From: Symsagittifera roscoffensis
Lineage: Eukaryota > Xenacoelomorpha > Acoela > Convolutidae
DNA length: 64,000 bases
Direction: 5' to 3'
Assembly (NCBI RefSeq): GCF_963678635.1
Contig: NC_087066.1
Coordinates: 48,767,129-48,831,128, forward strand
The notes under the pieces: model-generated
What the model saw: only the letters and a program-made list of their open reading frames with translations
Database searches by the model: none
Told to the model about the DNA's origin: nothing
Shown here: piece after piece, positions 11,257 to 20,471 of the stretch
Numbering within the stretch: the first letter of the stretch is position 1
How the letters are laid out: every line of letters begins with the position of its first letter
Position numbers and translations under genes: made by a program

Positions 11257-11738
11257 TTTTGAAGAAAAGTTGGAAGAAAAGGACAAACGTAACGCGGAGA
11301 GAAATGAAACTGAAATGAATTGTGAAAACGCTTCAAGAGATTAAAATAGGGATTGGTTCTTCTAAAATTAGAAACTTCAAGACCTCCCATGTAGTTTTTG
11401 ATCAGTTTAATAAGGGAGGGCGTGTAAAATATTTATAATACCTTGCGTGGTATTCTATGTTTATCTAAATTGCATTCAAACAAATAGCTTGTATCAAAAA
11501 TAAGTTTAAACATTGTGACCTTTAACATCCATTAAAATTCTTATCAGTTGTACATGCACAAAATACTTATCCATTTGAACTAAATTGCAATCCAATATCT
11601 CTGCGATATAAAGTACATGTGTATATAAATTAAAATAGATACAACGCATTTTTTTGCAGACATATACAATCAATCGAAACAATTCATTTCTTTCTATTCA
11701 GTTTTGAATCAAGTTACTTTGAAAATTTACTCGTTACA
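11257..11738. promoter_or_regulatory. Probable divergent promoter region
   Basis: This spacer separates the two outward-facing gene sets. On the plus strand TATATAAAT (11622-11630) lies about 110 bp before ATG 11739, with another TATA-like GATATAAAG at 11605-11613. No coding sequence in it is supported. Promoter activity is inferred from position and TATA-like boxes only. Confidence 0.3.
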
Positions 11739-12111
11739 ATGAATAAAACCAAAACAAGCACCACAGCAAATGCAGATAAAGATTTTGGCGATGGCTATTT
11801 TGATATTTCGGAAAACAGTAAAAGATTAGTGCGTGCTACATTGAAAACATATGACCAAACTGGAACTTATAAATTCCTGAAAGTTTTCAAAAAAGCAACT
11901 GAAGGCGCTGAATTTGAATGTGTACAAAGACTTTCCTTAAGCAGCGAAGAATTTTCAAAATTACTAAAGTTGGGAAAGTCAATCCGAGCGCAAAACAAGT
12001 GAAATTTCTGATACTGTTGAAAACAAAAACAAACCACAGTCTAACTGTAAACGAGCCAGGAAATCTCAACTTTCCTCAAACACAAACGATTTCAAGCACG
12101 ACTCGAATTAA
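11739..12111 (+). pseudogene. First plus-strand Polinton gene, unknown function (frameshift)
   Basis: The ATG at 11739 opens an 87-codon frame (MNKTKTSTTANADKDFGDGY...) that stops at 12000-12002. Just before this stop a different frame becomes open and continues as a basic Asn/Lys-rich tail (SEISDTVENKNK..., with KRARK) to TAA 12109-12111. The simplest reading is one small protein of about 123 residues with a one-base frameshift near 11985-12000. The N-terminal part is soluble-looking, with no membrane segment. KRARK could be a nuclear signal. I do not recognise the family. Confidence 0.5.
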
Positions 12112-12137
12112 TTTTCCTTTACAAATTGGCAGAAGCT

Positions 12138-12913
12138 ATGTTCGAAGTTGTGTTACCTGATTATTTCAAAAAAATTCAACCAAATTTCAAATTTGTTATC
12201 ACTGAAAAAATTCCTAATTTATCTACTTTTAAAAATTATGCTTTTGGAAGCCACTTCAAATCTGAATATTGCCCTTTTTCAGTCGAGAATGAAAAAAAAA
12301 TTGATTACCATATATTGATTCAAGTAGATTCAGAGGAACAATTAAACCAATTTTTTCCTTCCCAAAAATGTTTCAGTGTTCCTTGTATTTTCACTTGCTT
12401 CAAATACTTAATTTCTCCTGCTAAAGATGTCAAAGGAAACAGTGAGTTATTTGACAAGCTTAAACTAGCTCTCACTTATTCAGCACAACCTGTTGCAGCC
12501 AATCTCGATTTGTTAGATTTCACTGCAATCAAAAAACGTTTACCCAATTTATTGCTTTCTGCAACATCATCTAACAAACAAACTTCACCAAATCAAAACG
12601 TTTGCAAGAAATCTCCGGATGTTGGGGGACAGAAACGAATTGATAATACATTACGCCTGCTGCATCGTCGACGTCAAGCAAATCCGTAAGAATTTCGACT
12701 TCAGTTTCAAAGAAACATACAGAAAGCAGACATGTTCAAACAGATGAGATGAATACAGAAACTTTGAAAAGATTTGAAAGTTTAATTAATGGACCCCATT
12801 CTGCCGCTTTTTGTAAAATAATGGATATTTTGACAAGTGGATATGGAAAACTTGATGTAGATACTGATGTGCTATTTGTGAAATTTATTGTTGAAGAGAA
12901 AGTTAAGTTTTAA
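12138..12913 (+). pseudogene. Polinton protein of unknown function (frameshift near 12650)
   Basis: From ATG 12138 (MFEVVLPDYFKKIQ) an open frame runs to 12689. Near 12640-12660 a second frame takes over without loss of character and ends at TAA 12911-12913, with a compact helical end (ILTSGYGKLDVDTDVLFVKF). One frameshift explains both frames, giving about 258 residues in all. The first 150 residues look globular and are followed by a Ser/Lys-rich linker. No catalytic motif is visible and I do not recognise the family. It sits in the early plus-strand block between two other unknown genes. Confidence 0.5.
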
Positions 12914-12960
12914 TTGATACTTTTCATTATTCCTTTTTTATTATATTGAGTTCAGTAAAC

Positions 12961-13368
12961 ATGATTTCAACTTTCGATTTAAAACTCATTCATGAAATTT
13001 TTATAGACTTAAAATCACAATATCCAGACAAATCAGTCAGATTTCAGTATTTTTTAGCCACTTGTTTGCATTTGGATGCTGATATTAATATGGATTTTGT
13101 TTTGAAAAACAGACCATATGGTGGTTCAATTGGAACAGACAATTCGTCGCTCGACAAACACTCGAAACATTTCAAATTTCTTAGAATACATGCTATTTTG
13201 CATGACGCAGCAGGATATTTGCAAGAAAAAAACCATATCGGTCCTGGGTACACATATGTTTTGCCTTGTCCAATAAAAAACTGTTACCTGGGTCACGTGA
13301 CAGGTATTGCGTTTTGCTTATTTCTTAAAACATTCAAACCAAAGTTATTTCGTTTGTTGGAATGTTGA
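12961..13368 (+). CDS. Small Polinton protein of unknown function
   Basis: An intact 135-codon frame from ATG 12961; the frame extends to 12946 without an ATG. It contains a conserved-looking Gly/Pro/Cys segment, HIGPGYTYVLPCPIKNCYLGH, followed by a hydrophobic helix (GIAFCLFLKTF). The two Cys and nearby His could form part of a metal site, but this is speculation. It is followed within about 45 bp by the exonuclease-like frame. I do not recognise a named family. The open frame and position in the gene array make it likely to be real. Confidence 0.6.
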   Translation: MISTFDLKLIHEIFIDLKSQYPDKSVRFQYFLATCLHLDADINMDFVLKNRPYGGSIGTDNSSLDKHSKHFKFLRIHAILHDAAGYLQEKNHIGPGYTYVLPCPIKNCYLGHVTGIAFCLFLKTFKPKLFRLLEC

Positions 13369-13411
13369 GTGAAAGTTAACCCAAAGAAAGAAAACTAAAA
13401 AATTGTTTTTC

Positions 13412-13960
13412 AACCATCTCATTATTTTAGATATTGAAGGATTTAAATGTGGCAAGAAACCTTTGATCATAAAGGAACTTTCCGTTTGCTCTGCTAATAC
13501 AATTGATACAATTCATTTTCTGCCACCAGTTCAATTCAACAATTTATCAAAAGAAGAGAAAAAAGCGTAGAATTGGGTATCTAAATTTCTACACGGGCTT
13601 CGTTGGGACGAAGGTGAATACCCTTACTCGTACTTGGATCAAATTTTTGACAGCATTCGTTTGAGGAACCCAAATTCCCATTTTTTTGCTAAAGGTACAC
13701 AAAAATCTGTTTTATTAGCTGAATACTTGAAATTACCCGTGAAAAATTTGGAAGATATTGGCTGCCCAAAGATTGAACAGTTATTGGGTCAAGAAAAACA
13801 TATTTGCAAACGACATTCTCATTTACTTCCCTCGCATCAATTATTAAAGCATTGTACCCGTAGAAAATGCAAAGTTTTTATCGATTGGTTACAAAATGAA
13901 CTGTCCAATGATGCAAACAATCTTATCTCCAAATTTGGTGGTTTACGCTTCAATGACTAA
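13412..13960 (+). pseudogene. DEDD-type exonuclease-like Polinton protein (in-frame stop)
   Basis: The frame begins with a hydrophobic strand and a D-x-E motif (LIILDIEGF), as in RNase H-fold 3'-5' exonucleases of the DEDD superfamily. It continues with KELSVCSA, LHGLRWDEGEYPY, FFAKGTQKSVLL and a C-terminal Cys/His segment (HCTRRKCKVFIDWL). An in-frame TAG at 13568-13570 splits it. The beginning is unclear: the frame has no ATG upstream before a TAA near 13377, so the start codon may be lost. It ends at TAA 13958-13960 and overlaps the next ATG by 8 bases (ATGACTAA). The nuclease fold is an inference from the DxE and general layout; all four acidic residues have not been verified. Confidence 0.5.
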
Positions 13961-14135
13961 TCAGAGTCCTGAAAACAGTTTAACACCAAGAATTAAAGTT
14001 ACTCTTACGCGGACAGGCATATTAGATTGTCGAGGAAAACCTCTCCTGCAAAAACTCGAACAAATTACACTGAACGATATCGAAATCGATAGTTTACGGA
14101 AATTTTTTACAGTTCTTGACTACTTTCACCTGTAA
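13953..14135 (+). CDS. Small unknown Polinton protein, 60 aa
   Basis: ATG 13953 overlaps the stop of the preceding gene, and the TAA at 14133-14135 lies one base before the next ATG. This tight packing supports a real gene. The product contains RIKVTLTRTGILDCRGKPLLQ and is otherwise featureless. I do not recognise it. Confidence 0.45.
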   Translation: MTNQSPENSLTPRIKVTLTRTGILDCRGKPLLQKLEQITLNDIEIDSLRKFFTVLDYFHL

Positions 14136-14136
14136 A

Positions 14137-14355
14137 ATGTCCAGACTCCAGGAACTTCGCCAGTCAATTCCGTTGTTCAATCTAAACCTGGAAGGGCTCC
14201 AACCTCAGCTGGGAGAGAGAAGACAAATCCATTTGCATGACCATCAGCTTCCAGCTGAACTGAAAGAATTAGTCAAAACTGATAACGCTGAGGAAATACA
14301 TTTAGTTCAAGCCACTATCAGAGTTGCTGCTCATTGTTGTAAAGTTCAAATCTAA
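14137..14355 (+). CDS. Small unknown Polinton protein, 72 aa
   Basis: From ATG 14137 the product starts MSRLQELRQSIPLFNLNLEG and has an amphipathic, Gln/Glu/Leu-rich character. It is intact and directly follows the preceding small gene. No motif or family is recognised. Confidence 0.45.
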   Translation: MSRLQELRQSIPLFNLNLEGLQPQLGERRQIHLHDHQLPAELKELVKTDNAEEIHLVQATIRVAAHCCKVQI

Positions 14356-14363
14356 TTGTAACC

Positions 14364-14471
14364 ATGACAAATTCACAAAATATGAGTTTTTCTTCATTGA
14401 ACGAGGAGTTGATTTGCCTGTTGAACCAAAATGACGAATCATATATATATGCCAAGTTTTGTGAATCATAA
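14364..14471 (+). CDS. Very short possible gene, 35 aa
   Basis: ATG 14364, nine bases after the previous stop, opens a 35-codon frame (MTNSQNMSFSSLNEELICLL...) ending at TAA 14469-14471. Only its position supports it. It could equally be chance. Confidence 0.25.
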   Translation: MTNSQNMSFSSLNEELICLLNQNDESYIYAKFCES

Positions 14472-14532
14472 TAAATATATTTATTGATTGTTTTCATTTT
14501 CTTTTGATCTTGTGTGATTACTAGTTGCTAAC

Positions 14533-15110
14533 ATGTCGTGTTTGAAAATTCAAAATTTCAAAAAAATATTTTTGCCAAAAGAAAACACACAAAATGTGAG
14601 TTTAACAGGTGAGAATTTACCAAAAGAGTTATTAGACGAAATCAGTACCGGAAACGTAGAAAAAAATTGTTCGGATACTTCTGACAGACAAAAATATAGC
14701 AAGATATATAATAAAATACAAACCAAACGGCAATAGAACAGAGAGAAAAAAAGGCGATTGGTATGCAGTTGTAACTATCAACCTTGATACAATTAAGCAA
14801 AAAAAGTCTTCCAGTAACATTCGAAATTGAAGAAACCACCACTGTCGAGAACAATGATTGCGACTTTGTAGACTTTGGTGGTGCCAAACAGTCTTTATCT
14901 CACGAAAACAGATCTTGGAAATTTTGTAATTCTGTTTCTCTTCCGTCTGCAGAAGTTGTCTTTTTCACACAAGTCTGTTCCATTTTCATTTTGCTCTCTT
15001 TATCTATTTCAAAGTTGTCTTTTTACAATCTTAGTTGTGACGAGACTGCCATTTGGCTTTCAATATTATCCAGTACAGTTGGTTACATGTTACCCAATCC
15101 CAAGTTATAA
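14533..15110 (+). pseudogene. Polinton-conserved membrane protein (two frameshifts)
   Basis: The N-terminal part from ATG 14533 (with ENLPKELLDEISTGNVEK and YSKIYNKI) matches in character a membrane protein that recurs in animal Mavericks next to the ATPase. The C-terminal part (frame from about 14800 to 15110) contains FVDFGGAKQSL, SWKFCNSVSLPSAEVVFF and two hydrophobic segments, ending in ILSSTVGYMLPNP, as in that family. The frame shifts twice, near the A runs at about 14745 and 14800; the linking frame reads GDWYAVVTINLDTIK. The role is unknown: a virion membrane or assembly role is conceivable. The ATPase ATG follows two bases after the stop. Confidence 0.7.
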
Positions 15111-15112
15111 TA

Positions 15113-15776
15113 ATGAATAAGATCATTTCAACAAAAGATCGTCTGTTTATGTCCGTTTCAGGTCCCTCGGGATCTGGCAAAACTGATTTAATTTTTCAAA
15201 TGCTTCTCAAAGGTACATTCTAACCATCGTATAACAAGATATTTTATTTTTATCTTCACGATCAACCCAAATACCGTTCCTTTGTTTCTCACAACAAATT
15301 TGATATTGAATTTATAAAATTATCCAGCTTTGAAATTGTTAATAACTTACGGGATTGTATGATTGTCTTTGATGATACCTGTGAAGAAATTTTTAATGAA
15401 AAAGATTTTGTTAAATTAGCTACAGCAGGCCGACATAAAAATGTTCATGTTTTTTATGTCAAGCACAATTTATTTCAGCAAAGTAAGCAATCACGTATAA
15501 TAGATTTGAATACAACTCACTTAGTTTTGTTCAAATCACCTCGAGACATTCAACAAATTGATTATTTAGGCAGACAGTTGAATAATGCAAAATTCCTCCG
15601 TCATGCGTATCAGTTGGATAGACTTGGATCCCAAAAATTCAGAATGTCTTCGTTATTCGTCAAACATAGTTCCACCATCACCAACCATTTTCTATTTACC
15701 ATCCTCAAAAATAGTTATCACATCTCTTGAAAATGATAGAGAAAGAATTATGTATATTGAAGCAAAAGCTCAATAG
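15113..15776 (+). pseudogene. ATP: Polinton genome-packaging ATPase (stop and frameshift)
   Basis: This is an FtsK/HerA-type ATPase of the adenovirus IVa2/poxvirus A32 sort, which pumps DNA into capsids. From ATG 15113, Walker A GPSGSGKT is at residues 17-24 and Walker B CMIVFDD ends near residue 88. Further landmarks are LATAGRHKNVHVFYVKHN (a sensor-like region) and a C-terminal segment with WIDLDPKNSECLRYSSN and PTIFYLPSSK. An in-frame TAA at 15221-15223 follows the P-loop region. Near 15600-15620 the frame shifts before the C-terminal segment, which ends at 15776. Total length about 220 codons, normal for the family. The family is certain; the copy is disabled as read. Confidence 0.92.
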
Positions 15777-16026
15777 TCACCATTGTAGATCAATTTTGAC
15801 AGGAGCTGATTCAAATTTTATTAGATTTCTTTGCGTTTGTTTTGTGAATGTTTTTCTGGGACATGTTCCAGCTAACAAAAATTTCATCGAGAGTAAGAAA
15901 ATATCATTTGGAAAAATTGTTGACCCTAAGTTTAGTATCCGAGAAAAACGAAAAGTAGTTTTGGCAAACAATATTTCACTGGTTAAATCAACTGGAGAAT
16001 CGTGTTACATTTACCTGAAAAACTAG
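15733..16026 (+). CDS. Polinton-conserved basic protein, 97 aa
   Basis: ATG 15733 overlaps the ATPase end by 44 bases. The product has LNSHHCRSILTGADSNFI, a Cys-rich hydrophobic helix (RFLCVCFVNVFLG), and a Lys/Arg-rich motif (KIVDPKFSIREKRKVVLANN). A short protein with this helix-then-basic layout is commonly found in animal Polintons between the ATPase and the next gene. Its function is unknown. The usual hydrophobic tail after the basic motif is not seen here, so the C-terminus may be altered. Confidence 0.55.
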   Translation: MIEKELCILKQKLNSHHCRSILTGADSNFIRFLCVCFVNVFLGHVPANKNFIESKKISFGKIVDPKFSIREKRKVVLANNISLVKSTGESCYIYLKN

Positions 16027-16036
16027 AACCTCAGGC

Positions 16037-16957
16037 ATGTATGCTGAAGAATTCATCCTCATTCCTCGAAAAACATATGCTCCAGATGAAAAAACTGCAC
16101 CACAATCTCAAATCCTTCATAATCCATTAATTAACGACAAATCATCTCAACTCAATTACATACAACGATTTCGAGAACGAAATATCAGCCATGACTCTTC
16201 AGCACCATTAAACCCAACATCTCCTATTCCTTTAACCCCTTAATGTAGTACCAAATCTTCAAGAAAAAAAATTTATCTGTATTTACTAATTTCACTAGTG
16301 ATGGTGATGATGAAGCAGAAAAAATTTTGAATCATACAATTCACTGCAGCAGACAAGCTCAAAGAGAACAGGAAAAAAAACGATGAAAAAAGTAATGGAA
16401 AAACCGCTGAAGTGTTTCGAAAGGTTATGGAATCCATTCAAGAGCTATTGGAAGCTAATAAATTGGAAAGGGCAAACATAGTCCTCAAGCAGTTGTTTAA
16501 AGTTGAATCCTTGACTTTAGACGTTGACGGATATGTTCTAATTCAAGGAAAACCAACACTCGTTAAAATTGAATCCTTTTTGTACGATACACAGCAAAAC
16601 AAAAAACTTGAGGGTGTTTTTTATCCACAAATTTTGAAAGAACTGAATCTTCATCCTAGCTTAGTGTCCAACACTTATGCCAAACAGATTCTTCGCTCGC
16701 TTAAGAGCGAATCAGCTAAGCCCTCAACTTCTTCCACCTTCGTCTCCGACAACCCGACAACTGAGGACTCGAAGAGATCAAAACCCTCTTCTTCGAAGAC
16801 TCGATCGACAACTCTCAAATCCAAAACCAAGCAATCCGACATAAGAAAAACCCAGAAAAAAGAATTTTTCCCCACCACCAACGACGACGATGACGACGAT
16901 GATAAAATTTATGAAAGCAGTAAAGAATCGTTTGCGACGACGTCAACAAAAGAATAG
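16037..16957 (+). pseudogene. Polinton-conserved protein upstream of integrase (frameshifts)
   Basis: The N-terminal piece (ATG 16037, MYAEEFILIPRKTYAPDE..., stop at 16243) has the acidic/hydrophobic beginning typical of a Polinton gene whose role is unknown. The middle, 16244-16410, is open only in shifting frames and is acidic then basic. The C-terminal piece, 16412-16957, carries a conserved-looking core (VLKQLFKVESLTLDVDGYVL, then KELNLHPSLVSNTYAKQIL) followed by a Ser/Lys-rich and Asp-rich tail. I take these as one gene with at least two frameshifts. The end overlaps the integrase start by 68 bases. Confidence 0.65.
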
Positions 16958-17927
16958 AAATCCTACTATCAGTGAAGAAAAAAAACTCAAATTACTCTAC
17001 ACGAAAGGTCCAGCTGCATTTGGTAGCGTTAAAAACTTAACAAATGCTAGTCAACTCTCACCAAAAAAAGTTAAAAAATTTCTGAGATCTCAATCATCAC
17101 ATACAAAGTATGGATTGTTTCGTAAAACATATCCTCGGCTAAAAGTGATTGTTAACGATATCAACGAAATTGGGTCTCTTGACTTGGCTTATGTTGATAA
17201 ATTGGCTAAAAATAACCGAGGGGTACGATATTTGTTAGTTGCTGTCAATTGTCTCTCTCGCTATTTACGCGTGGAACCCCTGAAGACCAAATATGCTAAG
17301 GAAACAACCGAAGGTTTCAAAAAAATGATCAAAACAAAACAACCAAAAAAAGTTTGGGTTGACAAAGGCACCGAGTTTAAAGGAGAGTTCGAAAAGTTAT
17401 GTACTAAACGAGAAATCATCAAATACAATACTCACAGTGAAAAAAAATCAGCGTTTGCCGAAAGAAACATTCGATCGCTGAAAAGTATTATCTACAAATA
17501 CTTGGAGTTTGAATGGACTTACAGTTATATTGAAAAATTACAAAGTTTTGTTCAAACGATTAACTCACGCGTTAACAGAGTAACAAAATTGGCTCCAAAC
17601 AAGGTCACAAGAAAACATGTACCTGCTTTAGTTTCATTAATTGCAAACAGTTCGTCGAAGTTGGTACAGAAACCAAAATTTTATGTTGGTGTCTATGTGC
17701 GAATAGCGAAGACTGACTTGCCTTTTAGAAAAGGTTACAAGCAGATTTTTACAGACGAAGTTTTTGAAATAGTTGCCATTCCTACTGTAAACCCTCCAAC
17801 ATACAGTCTCATTGATGCGGAAAAGGAAGAAATCAGCGGAAAATTTTATGAAAAAGAACTTAGTTTAATTGGAAACAAAGCTGATTATAACGAAAAAGGG
17901 GCAGTGATGAGTTTACTGTACATTTGA
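16890..17927 (+). CDS. INT: Polinton integrase (retrovirus-like, DDE)
   Basis: An intact 345-codon frame. It catalyses 3' processing and strand transfer of element ends in the nucleus. An N-terminal segment (LYTKGPAAFGSVKNL, typical of Polinton integrases) precedes the rve core, with likely catalytic residues D98 (GSLDLAYVD), D158 (WVDKGTEF) and E191 (SAFAERNIRSLK). The region from about residue 260 (VGVYVRIAKTDLPFRKGY) to the end forms the SH3/chromodomain-like C-terminal part. The D-E spacing is 33, slightly shorter than the retroviral 36. The 6-bp target duplication around this element fits its activity. The start overlaps the preceding gene; ATG 16890 is the first ATG in frame. One of the few unbroken genes of this copy. 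Confidence 0.95.
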   Translation: MTTMIKFMKAVKNRLRRRQQKNRNPTISEEKKLKLLYTKGPAAFGSVKNLTNASQLSPKKVKKFLRSQSSHTKYGLFRKTYPRLKVIVNDINEIGSLDLAYVDKLAKNNRGVRYLLVAVNCLSRYLRVEPLKTKYAKETTEGFKKMIKTKQPKKVWVDKGTEFKGEFEKLCTKREIIKYNTHSEKKSAFAERNIRSLKSIIYKYLEFEWTYSYIEKLQSFVQTINSRVNRVTKLAPNKVTRKHVPALVSLIANSSSKLVQKPKFYVGVYVRIAKTDLPFRKGYKQIFTDEVFEIVAIPTVNPPTYSLIDAEKEEISGKFYEKELSLIGNKADYNEKGAVMSLLYI

Positions 17928-17941
17928 TTTCAACAGCATCA

Positions 17942-18766
17942 ATGGATTATTTCCCAGACAACACTTTGGCCAGTTTTAGAAATTTTTGTAAAGAAGAAAT
18001 AGCTTTAGACGGAGATTGGAGAGTTGCTCTCTCAGAAATAATTTTCCCCACAAAATTAAACAATGTTACTAATGAGGAATTTACGTACTTCAGAGCATCC
18101 GAAGTAGTAGCCAGTAAATCCAACGCTGGCAATCGGAATACAATTTCCAGAGCCTACTATGGCGAAAAAGTTTTTATCAAATCAGGAGAGTACACTTTTA
18201 TAGAACAATTGATTAGTGAGATAAAAAGAAAACTCAAAGACAAAATTCATTTTGATGCGAGTCCTCAAGAAATCACGAATAGCATGAGCATTTGGATGAA
18301 CGCAAATGAAGGAATCTCATTCCCAAGTCCTCAAATACCCAGTCTGTTAGGCTACAATGCAAAGCTTGATGAGAACGGTGAATATTACATTGGTTACAAA
18401 ATGATACCCTCCTTCGATGCATCTTATGAGGGAAACGAACTGTACGAATCTCATTTCCCATATGACTTATCAAGTGGGACAAGTCTAATTTTTGTCTATA
18501 TTGACATTATTCAATACCAAACTGTTGGTGATGCAAAGGCCCCATTGTTACGCGTCATTGATTCAAATAGACGCATCAAAAACGGTAGTGCCTGCAGCAT
18601 TGAACCTAATCATCGAAAAAACTTCACTAATTTAGACTACAAAAAATTATTCACTTCATCTGTACAATCAATATCGGTACAGTTGCGCACAGAAACTGGA
18701 AGACTAGTGCCCTTTGCAGGAACTGGTAAAGTTGTGTTGACTCTAAAATTCAAGCGCTTTGATTGA
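17942..18766 (+). CDS. Minor capsid (penton-like) protein
   Basis: Intact, 274 codons from ATG 17942 (MDYFPDNTLASFRNF). The opening FPDNT...F and the EIALDGDWRVALSEIIFP block are characteristic of the single-jelly-roll penton protein of Polintons/polintoviruses, as is the later VYIDIIQYQTVGDAKAPLLRV segment. The protein would occupy capsid vertices. It follows the integrase stop by 14 bases and precedes the core-like gene by 6. No break is seen. Confidence 0.9.
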   Translation: MDYFPDNTLASFRNFCKEEIALDGDWRVALSEIIFPTKLNNVTNEEFTYFRASEVVASKSNAGNRNTISRAYYGEKVFIKSGEYTFIEQLISEIKRKLKDKIHFDASPQEITNSMSIWMNANEGISFPSPQIPSLLGYNAKLDENGEYYIGYKMIPSFDASYEGNELYESHFPYDLSSGTSLIFVYIDIIQYQTVGDAKAPLLRVIDSNRRIKNGSACSIEPNHRKNFTNLDYKKLFTSSVQSISVQLRTETGRLVPFAGTGKVVLTLKFKRFD

Positions 18767-18772
18767 AAACCA

Positions 18773-19181
18773 ATGGAACAATATTATGCAAAACAAGCTT
18801 CACTTCCTCATTTCTCTGGACACTACCGACAACGCGGCAGTGGATTTGGCGCTTTGGCTGCTGGTATTGGTCGTGCTGCTATACCGACTGCACGACGGGT
18901 TATTCTACCGGCTGCGAAAAAACTGGGCAGAGAACTTTTGATGAGTGCAGCGCCAGAACTAATTGATGTCGCTATGAAAAAGAAGTCTCCTAAACAAGCA
19001 TTGAAAAACTGCAAGAAAACAACTCGGTGGTGGTAGACGTCGTCGTCGAAAGACACCAATGAATGGATTACGAAGAAGAAAGTCAGTAGGGGCTCGAAAA
19101 AGAAAAACAACCATTCGAAGAAAAACCAGACCAGTGAGAAGTCGAGCAGATTTTTTCTCAAACATAAAAAATGATCGCTAA
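18773..19181 (+). pseudogene. Arg-rich core-like Polinton protein (single frameshift)
   Basis: From ATG 18773 the product opens MEQYYAKQASLPHFSG and QRGSGFGALAAGIGRAA, the pattern of the small Polinton protein next to the capsid genes that resembles adenovirus core/minor proteins (VI or X). An extra A in the run 19004-19008 shifts the frame. Past it, an open frame with a poly-Arg tract and repeated Arg/Lys clusters continues to TAA 19179-19181, overlapping the major capsid ATG at 19171. A DNA-condensing role in the virion is inferred from the basic tail and from adenovirus analogy. Confidence 0.75.
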
Positions 19182-20469
19182 TTTGTTATCCAATGAAGCT
19201 ACCCATAGCTCTCTGGATTTGTTTGAAAAACAACCTCATTTGATTACTTTTGAAAACGCTTTTGATCAAAAAATTGGACCTGTCTATTCACCCAATGGAC
19301 CAATGCTTGAGTTTGAAATCACCGGTGACCGTAATAATTTTGTTGACCTGCAAAAAATTTATTTGGAAATACGATGCAAAGTAACGCAATCAAATGGAGC
19401 TGATCTGCGATACGACAACACTGATCCTACTGTGTCTGATTCACCAATCCTCGTAAACAACTCCCTGTATTCTTTTTTCTCTGACTGTACCCTCTCTGCT
19501 AATGGACTCAAAATCTCAAATGCCAATAGTAATTTTGCGCATAAAAGCTTTTTTGGAACATAATTTTCTAACAGCAAAGGAGCCAAGGATTCATGGCTAA
19601 AGTGTCAGGGATATCGTTTTGAAAACAATCCCGCTGCAATAGATGCAGCTGATTTCACATCTCAACGAGAACTGGTCCATGAATCGAGAGAAATTTGGTT
19701 CTATGGACACGCTGGAGTTGATTTTTTCACATGTGACAAGCATTTGTTGAGCGGTGTTACCCTCAGACTTTCCTACAAAAGTTCTCATGAAGACTTTCTC
19801 ATTATTTTTGAAGATGCTGCCAAGCATTACAAGCTGCAAATACTCGAATATGTTAGAAAAATGACTGTGACCGACCATGTGCTCTCTGCCATTGAATCAA
19901 CTTTGCTCAAAACTCCTGCGAACTACCCATATCAAGAAGAAATTACAAAAACTTTTCTTGCAACAGCTGGTCAGCGCAGCTGGCAACAGGAAGACATTTT
20001 TGCTCGTGAAACGGTGAGACAAATTATAATAGCATTGAACACAAATAATGCATTTCTAGGAACAAACCGAACGAATACTTTTCATTATCAAAAGTTTGGA
20101 TTGGAGCAAGTTACCTTGAGACGGAACGGTTTACCAATAGCAAGTACACCAATCAGTACACAAGATCATAAACGTCTCTTCTTCAACACACTATCAGCGC
20201 TAGGTTTGTTGCACTGTGGGCTGGGAATCACTCTGGATAACTAGCAACAGCATTTTATTATGTGTTTTGATCTCACTAGCACACAGCAGGCAGCTCATGA
20301 CTTCTTGCATCCAGAACTTACTAACTGCTCAGTTTCACTCGATCTTCAATTCTCAAACGCGTTGACAGCAAACCTTGAAATTTTTGTTTGGGGTATACGC
20401 TCATCCAATGTATTTATTACCTCCGACCGCAAAGTTACAAAGAACGTCCTTCCAATTTCGACCGTCTAA
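19171..20469 (+). pseudogene. MCP: Major capsid protein, double jelly-roll (two in-frame stops)
   Basis: Hexon-type capsid protein of Polintons. The frame of 433 codons from ATG 19171 is continuous except for TAA at 19561-19563 (codon 131) and TAG at 20242-20244 (codon 358). Family landmarks include LDLFEKQPHLITFENAF, PMLEFEITGDRNNFVDLQKIY, LYSFFSDCTLSANG, AKDSWLKCQGY, LLSGVTLRLSYKSS, YVRKMTVTDHVLSAIE, PYQEEITKTFLATAG, and the end IMCFDLTSTQQAAHDF...NLEIFVWG. Length is normal. Both stops are single-base changes in an otherwise intact frame, so this looks like ordinary decay, not a frame artefact. Confidence 0.93.
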
Positions 20470-20471
20470 AA

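Noticed and set aside
13360-13432. Intron ending TTATTTTAG just before the exonuclease-like frame
   Set aside because: The frame reads through the supposed acceptor with a sensible hydrophobic strand (LIILDIEGF), and no good donor lies upstream.
14632-14887. Minus-strand hydrophobic frames opposite the membrane protein
   Set aside because: Antisense shadows; the plus-strand frames carry the family signature.
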